64,000 nucleotides of DNA from Cylindrospermum stagnale PCC 7417 (GTDB lineage: Bacteria; Cyanobacteriota; Cyanobacteriia; Cyanobacteriales; Nostocaceae): the NCBI RefSeq assembly GCF_000317535.1, contig NC_019757.1:1897001-1961000 (forward strand), given 5' to 3'. A model generated the notes under the pieces. That model was not told where the DNA came from, made no database searches, and worked only from the letters and a program-made list of their open reading frames with translations. Of this stretch, positions 1 to 9,170 are shown piece after piece (position 1 is the first letter of the stretch; each line of letters starts with the position of its first letter). A program made the position numbers and the translations under genes.

Positions 1-284
1 TCTCCTTGTATATGAAAATAACCACTTACTTGACATTTTAAATTAGCAATTTCTTGTAAAGTTAATTCAAGTAATTTAATCCCTTCCTCGGTTACGTCAG
101 CACCATAAAAAATATATCTTGACCAGTTAATTGGTGTTTCGCTCCAACACCAACCATTCATATATAACCCTAATTTTTGCTCATTAATATAACTTTCCTG
201 GAGTGATTTAATTTTTTCTACAACTTTGACAAACCTATCAGGTGTTATTTCTAACCACCCTCGAATTGAGTAATAATAAGACAT
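1..284 (-). CDS. Putative immunity protein for the adjacent toxin (partial)
   Basis: The gene starts at the ATG at 284-282 and runs off the left edge, so only about 94 N-terminal residues are visible, beginning MSYYYSIRGWLEITPDRF. The visible part is soluble, rich in Trp and Tyr, with no signal peptide. It lies 11 bases downstream of the stop codon of the toxin-like gene on the same strand, and a GAGGT ribosome binding site overlaps that stop codon, so the two are very likely co-transcribed and translationally linked. A small soluble protein directly after a polymorphic toxin with a nuclease tail is the classical place for an immunity protein. I do not recognise the family, so the role rests on context only. 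Confidence 0.6.
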   Translation of the reverse strand, partial: MSYYYSIRGWLEITPDRFVKVVEKIKSLQESYINEQKLGLYMNGWCWSETPINWSRYIFYGADVTEEGIKLLELTLQEIANLKCQVSGYFHIQG

Positions 285-295
285 TTTTTAATACC

Positions 296-2809
296 TCATA
301 ATCCAACTTTAACAATTCCACGTTTATTTTCAATATACTCACGAATCAGAGGATGCGGTTCTTCTTTGAACCAAAATTCTGCTCTCTTTCCTCGCTCATC
401 AGCTAGCCTTATAGTTTCTTTGATTTGAGTTCTAGTTTTCTTATTTAAAAAATTTTTAGGGTTGCTTGTATTAATATTTTTAGCTTGAATTAAAGCCTCA
501 TCTGTGACACTATCTATTTCTCTTCCTTCTATTATCGCTGACTTGCCACCTGTTTTCTTTTGAACAGCTTCTTCCCAGTCTTTACCTGCTTTACCAATTT
601 CTTCACCAGATCTCTTCTTAGGTACTAGATTATTTTTTCTAACATCTTGTAATTGTTTTTCAACTTGTATAATTTCATCAACAACTCCTTCTGGATCAGT
701 TACTGCTTTTTTTTGAAGCCCACTTAATTGTTCAGCCAACTTACTATTTTTAGGATCGGCTAATTCTTTAGCAAATTGTTTGGCAAGTTCTTCACAAGTT
801 GAACAGCGAACTATTTTACCATTGGCCAGAACTTTTAAGGTATGACCATTTCGGGTAACTCGTTTGGCAATGACTCCCTCTGATAGCATTTTGATACCAT
901 CAGCGCCATATTTTTTAATTACATTGTTACGATGTTTACTAAGCCATTTAGCAGTATTAGCATTTTTCAAACCCTTTTTTACTGCTGCTGGTATTTTGAT
1001 TGTTTTTGCTTTCTCCGCTAACTTAGCTACACCTGGAATCTTTTTGACTACTTCAATGGCTTTAGTGGACATCTTCCCTACCCATTTTGCCCCAGTTGCT
1101 CCACCAGCAGTCAGAACAGCTAAAGCAATCTCAGCAGCAGCATAGCCTAATACCTTGCCGCGAAACTGCCATTTTTGAAATATAGCTGGATTATTCCACT
1201 GTTTTTCAAAATCTCCCAGCCAAGCTTGAGCTAAATCACCCCAATTAATTTGAGTAATCTGCTTCCACAGATTTTGTCCATCGTTGAGAATGTTACCTGT
1301 AAATAAACTTTTGAGTATATCCCAGACCATCACTGCTAGGTCTTTGATACCTACCAAGTTACTCCAAATAGATTCCAAAGCCCCTTGTAATAGTCCAGCG
1401 ACTAAAGCTGCTCCTCCTACAGCAAAATTCCCCACAGTTTTAGCAACGTTCCCAGCCACTGCTAAAGCATCACGCACAGGGGAACCAGTGGATATTTTAC
1501 CGACAAAGCTATTAGCAAATTCAGCACTGGGAATCCAAATGTAAACCCCGGCTGTTGCTTGAGTGTTTTGCCAAGAACTATTAGGTGGACGGTGAATACC
1601 ACCACCAAGGCGATTAATTTCTTCTAAAACGTTGACATAAAACCGCAAGTCTCTATCACGTTGAACAAACTGTTTATAATAGCGTTCAGCAATGGCAATA
1701 GCATTCTCCCCAGACTTAATTTTATAGAGTTGTGCCCCTGGTTCAGGTAAGCGGGTATTGACTTTTGTCGCTTCAACATAGCCGTATTCTCCAGAGGACA
1801 AAGCGATGTGATACCAACCACTAGATAATTGTTTATCAATGAAGAGTTTAGTACCGATTGGTATCTTGCGTATGATACTGGAACCATGACCCTTTGAGGG
1901 TTGATTATATAGCTCTAAACCTGCTTCATAAAATGCTACACCGCTTTTACTAACGTTTGTACCTTGAGGTCGTGGATCTGTTGGTTGCTTCTGAATTAAT
2001 GGGTTATTTGTCTGTGACTGCACCAGTTGAACTGCATTTAAAACCTCAGTTTTACCAGACTCTAATTTATTCTGTGGTTGATAATCTTGCTTGGAAATTT
2101 CTTTGGCTGGCAGATGGTTAACTGGTTTCTTTGTTAGTGAAAATTCATTCTTGTTGTTATTTAATACGGTTTTTGAAGTTTGCTCTTCAATTGTTTTAGC
2201 TTGAAGGGTATCAGTTGGTTTATTTAATAGTGATGGCTTAAATAGGTTTTGATTGAAACCAGATAATTCTTTTTTAGCCTGAATAGTTCCTGTGTGTTTT
2301 TTATCTTCTTGTTCTGCTTCACAGTCTGAGCAAGCACGTTGAATTGTTCCCCCATTGGCATCTTCATCACTATTATCTCCTGGCTCGCTCAGACGCTGGA
2401 TTTCAACAGCTTCATTCGCTACTTCCTCAACTTTGTCGAATGGCTCTAATGTTGTATTTTGTTCTGGGGATAAATCTGGGTTTGTTTGAGGCTGGATAGC
2501 AACAGGATTTGGTGGGACTGCTTGTTGCTGATATACAGTCCCAGGCTCACCAAGGGTAAGCTTCATCTGAATTCTTGGTGTCCTAGCTGGGGACGGGCGG
2601 GGTGTAAGTTTTGAGAAATCTATAAAGCCACTTTTATACTGCTCTGTCTCTTCTCGTTGAGCTTCAGAATCAGGCGTTTGTTCTTGTTGGGGCGTTACTT
2701 CTTCGGTTTTGGGCTGAACGACAAAGCGACGCGGTGCAAACTGATTTGGCGCTGGTGTGTCTGAGGAGTTGGCAGAATTCTTGGAAGTTCTGTGTTGCTT
2801 GCTGTACAT
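296..2809 (-). CDS. eCIS-associated polymorphic toxin, SH3-LysM-REase-like C-terminus
   Basis: An 837-residue protein. The N-terminus carries short motifs known from DUF4157-type cargo of extracellular contractile injection systems: APRRFVVQP near residue 25, RIQMKLTLGEPG at 79-90 and a CSDCE motif near 160. A bacterial SH3-like segment (about 290-345) and a LysM-like segment (about 350-430) follow, then two hydrophobic alanine/glycine-rich stretches (about 445-500 and 550-580). The last 100 residues contain GKDWEEAV and REIDSVTDEALIQAKN, which fits the PD-(D/E)xK core of restriction-endonuclease-fold toxins (Asp, then QxK). The expected role is a nuclease effector delivered into other cells. 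The DUF4157 metalloprotease HExxH motif is not seen, and no injection-system structural genes lie in the window. Domain calls are by eye. Confidence 0.72.
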   Translation of the reverse strand: MYSKQHRTSKNSANSSDTPAPNQFAPRRFVVQPKTEEVTPQQEQTPDSEAQREETEQYKSGFIDFSKLTPRPSPARTPRIQMKLTLGEPGTVYQQQAVPPNPVAIQPQTNPDLSPEQNTTLEPFDKVEEVANEAVEIQRLSEPGDNSDEDANGGTIQRACSDCEAEQEDKKHTGTIQAKKELSGFNQNLFKPSLLNKPTDTLQAKTIEEQTSKTVLNNNKNEFSLTKKPVNHLPAKEISKQDYQPQNKLESGKTEVLNAVQLVQSQTNNPLIQKQPTDPRPQGTNVSKSGVAFYEAGLELYNQPSKGHGSSIIRKIPIGTKLFIDKQLSSGWYHIALSSGEYGYVEATKVNTRLPEPGAQLYKIKSGENAIAIAERYYKQFVQRDRDLRFYVNVLEEINRLGGGIHRPPNSSWQNTQATAGVYIWIPSAEFANSFVGKISTGSPVRDALAVAGNVAKTVGNFAVGGAALVAGLLQGALESIWSNLVGIKDLAVMVWDILKSLFTGNILNDGQNLWKQITQINWGDLAQAWLGDFEKQWNNPAIFQKWQFRGKVLGYAAAEIALAVLTAGGATGAKWVGKMSTKAIEVVKKIPGVAKLAEKAKTIKIPAAVKKGLKNANTAKWLSKHRNNVIKKYGADGIKMLSEGVIAKRVTRNGHTLKVLANGKIVRCSTCEELAKQFAKELADPKNSKLAEQLSGLQKKAVTDPEGVVDEIIQVEKQLQDVRKNNLVPKKRSGEEIGKAGKDWEEAVQKKTGGKSAIIEGREIDSVTDEALIQAKNINTSNPKNFLNKKTRTQIKETIRLADERGKRAEFWFKEEPHPLIREYIENKRGIVKVGL

Positions 2810-3180
2810 TTACTCAATCCTCGACGTTGAAGTTTTTACAAGTTATTGCCAGATATCACTTTTGATGATTTCCGCTTTTCACCCAACTTACTAGCACCAA
2901 CAATCACAAGTTAGCTACAAGAGAAGCAAGTGCTTAGACTGATATTTCTCTGCTGCTGACTCACTCAGTTGTTGAATTTTCACAACTTTATAGAGAATAT
3001 TTTTAGTCTTGTCGCTCAGTATATACTCTATGCTGTTTTTTTATATTTTTCTCTGAGTAAAAGAAATAAAGCTTGGTTTTTAAGTCAATAATCAATGTGA
3101 TTTTTATAGAAAAAGCCACCCCAGAGGAGCAGCTTGTATGCAGACTAAGTTGGAATAACGGGTTGGCATCTAGGTTTTAA
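2810..3180. other. Intergenic region upstream of the toxin gene
   Basis: AT-rich stretch between the toxin start and the duplicated TPR tail. It should hold the toxin promoter on the minus strand, but I could not pick out a convincing -35/-10 pair. No gene is seen. Confidence 0.4.
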
Positions 3181-3309
3181 TTACCGCGATCACCCTTAGT
3201 GCGATCGCTTTGCGCCATCGCGATCTAAATCATTAATCACTTTTTGCACATACCACTCCTCAGACATTCCCGGCTGAAAATCTCGCTGCTGTTGAATTAG
3301 TCTTTGGGC
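3181..3309 (-). pseudogene. Duplicated 3' tail of the TPR gene at 6455-7723
   Basis: Read on the minus strand this stretch encodes a sequence nearly identical to the C-terminus of the TPR protein 3 kb away (shared words include RDFQPGMSEEWY, QKVI and DL-RD), then diverges and stops. A HIP1-rich insert of roughly 30 bases (about 3192-3220) interrupts the similarity near the old stop codon. The right end falls at 3309, inside the coding region of the neighbouring membrane-protein gene. It has no start codon and is a partial segmental duplication. Confidence 0.85.
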
Positions 3310-6089
3310 TGATTGATCATGCCTTCAGGAGTTAGAGTGCGGCGTTGACGTCTGGTAAACAGTAAAAGCGCGATCGCAGTTATGCCGATAACCCAGCCGT
3401 TGGATGATTCGGGTACACTCACCTTTAAAGGATTGTTGGGTTTGCTTAACTCCTCTTTGCCGTTTTCGACTTTGCGGTTAAAGCGATCGCTTTCTGCCTC
3501 TGCGCGTTTGAGTGCTGCCCTTTGTTCGTCGTTCACCAGCACAATCATCGAAGAATATGGGGTGACAATCTCCGATTTTTTGGCTATGTCGTGAATAGCA
3601 TCCAAATTAGCCAACTGATTGAGGTTGATCTGTTTACTCAACCCCAGAATCAATTGCCGTGCCGCTAGTTGCTGAAAATCGTCGTTTTGGGTTGGTGAAC
3701 CAGGGGAAGCCACCTGATACCAAGCGTAGCCATCCACAACATTCACCGCAGATTCCCCTAAAGCGGCTTTTGTGGCTATGCGTTGCAAAACTTCTGGAAG
3801 TTGCTGTGAAATTCCGCCACCGCTATCTTGCATCGCTTTGATCGTGGCATCATCATAAGCTGCTGGCAAATCTCCTAAATGTACCATCCACAAGGGCGCA
3901 GATATGGCGGGATAGGTGCCACCCTGTTTTTTTACCTTATTTTCAGCAGTTAATTCATAACTGCCTTGATCAGTTACTAGCAAAACGCCGTCATAGGATG
4001 TATCGCCGCGTAACTGATTAAACTGCTGTACCATCTCAACAGGTTGAATTGTGCCGTAAAAGGTGATTTTTTCGGCTTTAAACTGTCGGATATCGTCTAA
4101 CCTTTGAGGTGCTACACCTTTGGCAGTGGTGATATAAACATCGGCATGATTATTATTAGCAAAGTCTGGTTTTTGTACCCATGCGAGGGTTGAAGATAAT
4201 TCTTTGAGGTGGTTGCCCATACTCCGGGAACTGTCGATGACAATGGCAAATCGCTGGCCTTTGGGTAAGGAGTAATCGCTTTTGGCAAGTGGCTTTGCTG
4301 TGATGCTGTAGCGATCGCTAAAATTAACTTGATGCAATCGTGGTTCTGCTTGTGTACTAGCTGCTAAATATGGTTCTAACCAAGCATCTCCCGCTGGCGA
4401 TACCACCTTACCCTGACGGAGGCGCTGGCTGTACTTAGTCCAGAAAATATTACGTTTTTCCCCTAAATTTGGCATCGCCCAGCCTTTATCCTGTCGCATG
4501 ACTTTGTAAGTCAGCCACAAATGCATTTCTGTCGGGCGCTGTGGTGCTGCATTGTCAAAACTTGGTAACGATTTCGGGGGGATGGGAAATGCCCGCAGGC
4601 GATAATGTCTTGGCCCGACTTGTTCTAACAAAGCTGGATCTACAGGACGTGTACGCCTGACTTGTGAATTATAAACTTTCTGAGCTGCACCGCGAGGGGC
4701 GACAACAAAGGGGAAGCGCTTGCTGACGTCGCTGGTGTCACCCAGCCATAATCCGGAAATGACGGCGCTTTCTGGTAATGAGAACGAGTAAAATATTTCT
4801 TGAACTTCTGGTGTTTCGTTCTTGTACACCTCGTAAAGTTCGACATCAGCCCAATCACCATGTTCTGCAACTGTAACTTGTTGCGATCGCAACCAAACTT
4901 TTTTTTCGTTGATGTTCAGCAGTCCCGCTTTCACTTCTTGCTGGTTAAATGTAGATTGGACAGCATGGCTGACTGCACTGCGTTCGGCTTTTTGCAGCGG
5001 GGTATCAAAAAATTCGGCATACAGCTTTTGCGCTTTTTCGCTATCCTCACTAGAACCGTTGTACAACCAAGGCGACATCAGTTGATTGTATTGCGCTTGT
5101 AGAAACTGGCACAGCCACTCTGGTGAGTTAAAAACGCTACGATACATAGCGTGGATGTGGTCATTTTCTTTGATGCTGCTGAGGTAGCGATAATCGGACA
5201 AGTAAGCGTTAACTAAACCTTCTCGAATTACATTCGATTTTGCTAAAAGCGCTTGCCGGCTGCTATCGGTAGTTGCCGGGTTTTTTAGGAGAGAAAATGC
5301 CTGCACCTGTGGCTGTTGTTGCAAAGAAATGAAGATGATTATCCAGGCAAAGGCGATCGCAAATGAACCTGTAAGCGATCGCTTATGGCCATACTGGGAG
5401 GCAAACCTGACTAATATCCGTCGTGCAGAGTCAACATACAACCCGACAAACGCTAAAGGCATGAAAACAAATAATGTAGTGCTCAAACCCCAAAGGATCA
5501 ATCCGGGAAATAACCAGAATAAATTTATAGTCAATGCCTGCAAAAGAATTGTCGCCCACTGGAATTTAAAAAATTCTTGCACAATCACCGCTGCCAAAGG
5601 CACTGCATAAAACAGCAGCACAGCGCCGACATACAAACCGATGAGCAGCATTAAGCTATGAATGAGCATTTGTAGCCATGCTGTGGCTTTTTGCCTGTCA
5701 GCGTAGCCGTGGATTAATTCTAGGAAAAACGCCCCGATGCACAAGCCAAGTGTAGCGATAATTTGAGTACTAGCCGGCGTCAGTTCCCGAATTACAAATA
5801 AACGCAGTAGACATATTAATAATAGTGGTGCTTCCACGCCATAAAATAGCCGGATCAGTTGCCGAGGCTTTTTGGCAAAATTTAAGCATCCAACTAAAGT
5901 ACAAATGGTTGGTACTGCAACCAAAGCTGCCAGAGTCAAGGAAAACTCAATGGGGATATCACCCGCCAAGGTAGCCCGAACCAATGGTACACCGATTATA
6001 GGTAATAATCCTGTATAGGCAACTAGCAGAAAAACTACATTCCAAATTCCAAATATGGCGTAAAAAAGAATGTTTGGAAAAGCTTTCAA
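3297..6089 (-). CDS. PEP-CTERM family integral membrane protein (TIGR02921-like), VIT/vWA
   Basis: A 930-residue protein with about eight hydrophobic helices in the first 260 residues, a VIT-like region (about 370-520) and a von Willebrand A-type region containing the metal-site pattern DSSRS near residue 620. The C-terminus has VPESSNGW followed by a hydrophobic helix and RRQRR, a PEP-CTERM-like sorting anchor. This order matches the cyanobacterial TIGR02921 family; its biochemical role is unknown, presumably envelope or exopolysaccharide related through the exosortase system. The last five codons and stop lie in the duplicated TPR tail read in another frame, so the extreme C-terminus is recently acquired. 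No exosortase gene is seen nearby. Confidence 0.82.
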   Translation of the reverse strand: MKAFPNILFYAIFGIWNVVFLLVAYTGLLPIIGVPLVRATLAGDIPIEFSLTLAALVAVPTICTLVGCLNFAKKPRQLIRLFYGVEAPLLLICLLRLFVIRELTPASTQIIATLGLCIGAFFLELIHGYADRQKATAWLQMLIHSLMLLIGLYVGAVLLFYAVPLAAVIVQEFFKFQWATILLQALTINLFWLFPGLILWGLSTTLFVFMPLAFVGLYVDSARRILVRFASQYGHKRSLTGSFAIAFAWIIIFISLQQQPQVQAFSLLKNPATTDSSRQALLAKSNVIREGLVNAYLSDYRYLSSIKENDHIHAMYRSVFNSPEWLCQFLQAQYNQLMSPWLYNGSSEDSEKAQKLYAEFFDTPLQKAERSAVSHAVQSTFNQQEVKAGLLNINEKKVWLRSQQVTVAEHGDWADVELYEVYKNETPEVQEIFYSFSLPESAVISGLWLGDTSDVSKRFPFVVAPRGAAQKVYNSQVRRTRPVDPALLEQVGPRHYRLRAFPIPPKSLPSFDNAAPQRPTEMHLWLTYKVMRQDKGWAMPNLGEKRNIFWTKYSQRLRQGKVVSPAGDAWLEPYLAASTQAEPRLHQVNFSDRYSITAKPLAKSDYSLPKGQRFAIVIDSSRSMGNHLKELSSTLAWVQKPDFANNNHADVYITTAKGVAPQRLDDIRQFKAEKITFYGTIQPVEMVQQFNQLRGDTSYDGVLLVTDQGSYELTAENKVKKQGGTYPAISAPLWMVHLGDLPAAYDDATIKAMQDSGGGISQQLPEVLQRIATKAALGESAVNVVDGYAWYQVASPGSPTQNDDFQQLAARQLILGLSKQINLNQLANLDAIHDIAKKSEIVTPYSSMIVLVNDEQRAALKRAEAESDRFNRKVENGKEELSKPNNPLKVSVPESSNGWVIGITAIALLLFTRRQRRTLTPEGMINQPKD

Positions 6090-6290
6090 ATCAAACCTCC
6101 AATCGAGCTTGAGTCTGTGGATATTGATTTATACACAATTTTTGAGGTAATTCCCGTCTCTACTCAACCATTGGGCAGAGAAAGCGTCTAGGTTTTATAT
6201 TCCCGTTCGCAAAGCGTGGCGTAGGCAAAGAACCCCACTCCGACAAAGCAAGCGAGGAGAAGCTGTGAGGATATGTGAGTATATAATAAG

Positions 6291-6434
6291 TTAGGACTCA
6301 CGCAAATAACCTCTCAAACAGTTATTCCTCTGTGTCCTCTGCGCGACGGACACTTTCCTCAACTCTTGGAACCCCCGCACAGAAGTGTCCTCCTCTGCGG
6401 TTCTTTTTCCGTTACTTTTGCGTAAGTCCTGTAA
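6291..6434. repeat. MITE-like inverted-repeat element
   Basis: The ends TTAGGACTCACGCAAA (6291-6306) and TTTGCGTAAGTCCTGTAA (6417-6434) are near-perfect inverted repeats around about 110 bases of non-coding DNA with repeated CCTCTG words. This type of terminal sequence is common in dispersed non-autonomous elements of Nostoc-type genomes. It occupies most of the 365-base gap between the membrane-protein gene and the TPR gene. The rest of the gap (6090-6290) shows short HIP1-related palindromes and no gene. Confidence 0.6.
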
Positions 6435-6454
6435 GCATTGAATAGGACTTGATA

Positions 6455-7723
6455 CTACTTACCGCGATCGCGCTCTAAATCATAAATCACTTTTTGCAGA
6501 TACCACTCCTCAGACATTCCCGGCTGAAAATCTCGCTGCTGCCGAATTAGTCTTTGGGCGATTTCCCAATGTCCCCCCACCATACTCAATAATCGTTGGC
6601 GTAGCGTGTTATACGTTGCTTTGGTTGACTCTGGACTAGATGACTGGATTTTATTCAGGCTAGTTAACACTTGTTGGTAATTGTCCCAGTCTTCTTGTAG
6701 ACAAAATATACTTGCAGCCTTTTGAAAATCAGCGATCGCCTTTTGCAGTTCTTCTAAAAAAGTATAGGCAATGCCGCGATTGTAGTAAGCTTGGGCATCA
6801 TCGGCATTAATCTGCAATGCTTGGGTGTAATCTTTCATCGCGCCGAGATAATCCCCCATTGCCCGAAACACGTTGCCTCTGGCAATATAAACTAAGGTAT
6901 CGTCGGGTTGAATTTCGATTGCTTGATTGAAATCAGCGATCGCACCCAAATGATCACCTAACTGCGAACGCGCCTTTCCCCGGTTACGATAGACAATCGC
7001 ATCGGTAAACTTTAACTGTAGTGCAGAGTTAAAATCGGCGATCGCTTCCCGATAGTTCCCCATCTTGCAACGCACCACCCCGCGACAGCAATAAGCTTGT
7101 GCATCTTGGGGATCAGCTTGCAATACCCAGTTTAAATCAGCGATCGCTTCCCGTGTATCACCTTTTTCAGCCTTGTCTAATAGTTGCGTGAAATAATCCC
7201 CTGTGCTTCTAATGGTTGCAACTGTGGCCGTTATTGGCGTTGGTGCTGGTTTCTCTGGTGGTTGTAGCTGTTTAATATTGTCTAGACAAAGGCGACAATT
7301 TTCCTTATCCTTTTCTTGGAGATATAATTCGGCGGCTTTTTTAAAATTAGCGATCGCATCTTGAATATATCCCTCTTTGCGCCGCACTACTCCCCGCAAA
7401 CTATAAGCAGCAGCATAATTAAGATTCAGCTTAATCGCTTTCTCCACATCTTCCAGCGCCCCCGGTAGATTTTTCAGATCCACTCTTGCTAAAGCGCGAT
7501 AATAATAAGCTTCTACATTTTGGGAATTCAGCTTTAAAGCTTCAGTATAATCAGAAACAGCTTGGAGAATTGCCCCTGACTCATAATAAGCCAAACCTCT
7601 TTGTAAATAAGCTGTGTCAAAGACAGGATTTTCCCTGATAGCCTGGTCAAATTCCGCGATCGCCCCGTCATAATCTTTTTGTTTAGCTTTTTCTAAGCCC
7701 CGATTGTAAAATTCGTCATTCAT
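6455..7723 (-). CDS. Tetratricopeptide-repeat protein
   Basis: A 422-residue soluble protein built from about eight TPR units (recurring patterns such as YYNRGIAY and AIADFNQAI) in two blocks, about residues 2-150 and 180-345, split by a Pro/Thr linker. The unit ends with a conserved tail containing RDFQPGMSEEWY. TPR arrays bind other proteins; no catalytic domain is visible and there is no signal peptide, so a cytoplasmic scaffold is likely. Many codons are embedded in HIP1 sites. The last 35 codons have a second, decayed copy at 3181-3309. The partner is unknown. Confidence 0.85.
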   Translation of the reverse strand: MNDEFYNRGLEKAKQKDYDGAIAEFDQAIRENPVFDTAYLQRGLAYYESGAILQAVSDYTEALKLNSQNVEAYYYRALARVDLKNLPGALEDVEKAIKLNLNYAAAYSLRGVVRRKEGYIQDAIANFKKAAELYLQEKDKENCRLCLDNIKQLQPPEKPAPTPITATVATIRSTGDYFTQLLDKAEKGDTREAIADLNWVLQADPQDAQAYCCRGVVRCKMGNYREAIADFNSALQLKFTDAIVYRNRGKARSQLGDHLGAIADFNQAIEIQPDDTLVYIARGNVFRAMGDYLGAMKDYTQALQINADDAQAYYNRGIAYTFLEELQKAIADFQKAASIFCLQEDWDNYQQVLTSLNKIQSSSPESTKATYNTLRQRLLSMVGGHWEIAQRLIRQQRDFQPGMSEEWYLQKVIYDLERDRGK

Positions 7724-7800
7724 AGGATTTTTTAGTTGATGATTTCACGTACAAGCAGGTAGATGTGAGGATTCCCCGTGAATCTAACCTATCTCTCATA

Positions 7801-7875
7801 AAATCCCCCCTTTCTAAACGAGTAAAAGAGAGTCAAAAGCCCCCCTTTTTAAGGGGGGTTGGGGGGATCTTCGAT
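7801..7875. repeat. Dispersed C-rich/G-rich palindromic repeat
   Basis: The stretch contains CCCCCCTTTTTAAGGGGGG (about 7841-7859) followed by TTGGGGGGATC. The centre is self-complementary and can form a strong hairpin. This is a widespread repeat between genes in cyanobacteria. Here it lies in the 5' region shared by the divergent TPR and DUF711 genes, so it is unlikely to be a terminator of either. Confidence 0.6.
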
Positions 7876-7964
7876 AGATTCAAACGTTAACTGAACCGTA
7901 TTGACCTATCTCTCATTTTCGGCGACACCAAACCAACCCGCAACCATAAATTTGTCCAAATAAA

Positions 7965-9113
7965 ATGAAAATTAGAACAATCACCACAGGAATCTCGCTG
8001 AAATCTCCAAAAGAAACAGAGAAAATTCAGCAAGCTGCTGAGTTTAATCAGCAAGCCAAGGCTTTATTTGAACAACAAGGATATGAGGTGCAAACAACCA
8101 GGATAACCACAAATACTTGGGAAGAATACCTACAAGGCTTATCAAACAGCGAAGTTATTAGAGAAATTCAAACAATAGAAAAACTTTGCCAAACTTTAAA
8201 TATAGGATTTTTCAATATTGGTTACGCCAGCCAACCGGAAACCATCGCAATCATTCCTGATATCAACAAAAACACATCGTTTATTTACTGTTCTGCCAAA
8301 ATTGGTGATCAACAAACAGGCATCAACTTTGAAAATGCTTGGGAATCAGCCAAAGTGATTAAACGCATTTCTCAAGAAAGTGAAAATGGCTTTGGTAATT
8401 TTCGCTTTTGTGCCTGGACAAACTGCCAACCAGGAATTCCCTTTTTTCCGACATCATACCATCAAGGTAATACCTCTTTTGCTATTGGTTTAGAATGTTG
8501 TGACTGGGTAATGCAAGCATTTTCTCACGCTGATAATATCCAAACAGCAGAGAAAAATCTGCAATTAATCTTAGAAAGAGAATTAACTATAATTGCTGAA
8601 ATTGCTGAAAAAATAGCTAAAAGATTTGCTTTAGACTATAACGGTATTGACACATCCCTAGCGCCATCTTTGGATAAAGATAATAGTATTGCTTTTGCTT
8701 ATGAAAAACTGATAAAGGGAAAATTTGGACATCCCGGAACACTGGCTATTTCTGGAATGCTGACTCGTGTGATTAAAAATGTATCAGTAAAGATTTGTGG
8801 TTACTCTGGTTTAATGCTGCCAGTTTGTGAAGATATTGGTTTAGCAGTAAGAGCTAATGAGCAAACTTATGATATTACTAATTTATTATTATATTCGGCG
8901 GTTTGTGGTTGTGGACTAGATACGGTTCCCATACCAGGAGATATTACCATTGACAAAATTGCCGCGATCTTAATTGACATAGCAACTTTAGCCGTTAAGC
9001 TAAATAAACCACTATCAGCCAGATTATTTCCGATCCCAGGTAAAAAAGCTGGGGAATTAACTGTATTCAACTCCCCATATCTTGTAAATTGCCAAATATT
9101 TGCAGTTGACTGA
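7965..9113 (+). CDS. DUF711 family protein (UPF0210)
   Basis: A 382-residue soluble protein starting MKIRTITTGISL and ending shortly before a strong hairpin. The composition and the Gly/Cys-rich C-terminal part (AVCGCGLDTVPIPGD) match the DUF711/UPF0210 family, which is structurally related to glycyl-radical-type folds but has no firmly established reaction. The ATG start follows the divergent intergenic region; no strong ribosome binding site is visible. It is transcribed alone and converges on the 2OG-Fe dioxygenase gene. Confidence 0.8.
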   Translation: MKIRTITTGISLKSPKETEKIQQAAEFNQQAKALFEQQGYEVQTTRITTNTWEEYLQGLSNSEVIREIQTIEKLCQTLNIGFFNIGYASQPETIAIIPDINKNTSFIYCSAKIGDQQTGINFENAWESAKVIKRISQESENGFGNFRFCAWTNCQPGIPFFPTSYHQGNTSFAIGLECCDWVMQAFSHADNIQTAEKNLQLILERELTIIAEIAEKIAKRFALDYNGIDTSLAPSLDKDNSIAFAYEKLIKGKFGHPGTLAISGMLTRVIKNVSVKICGYSGLMLPVCEDIGLAVRANEQTYDITNLLLYSAVCGCGLDTVPIPGDITIDKIAAILIDIATLAVKLNKPLSARLFPIPGKKAGELTVFNSPYLVNCQIFAVD

Positions 9114-9120
9114 AGCCACA

Positions 9121-9151
9121 GATCCCCGACTTCTTTGAGAAGTCGGGGATC
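9121..9151. terminator. Bidirectional hairpin terminator
   Basis: Perfect 14-base arms GATCCCCGACTTCT (9121-9134) and AGAAGTCGGGGATC (9138-9151) around a 3-base loop, located between convergent genes ending at 9113 and 9171. The same hairpin type is also a dispersed repeat in cyanobacteria. Confidence 0.8.
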
Positions 9152-9170
9152 TTATATCACTAATAAATTA

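Noticed and set aside
4800-5610. Plus-strand reading frames inside the PEP-CTERM-type gene
   Set aside because: They are antisense shadows of a long, clearly coding minus-strand gene.
7801-7875. Terminator of the TPR or DUF711 gene
   Set aside because: It lies at the 5' side of both divergent genes, so it is better seen as a dispersed repeat.
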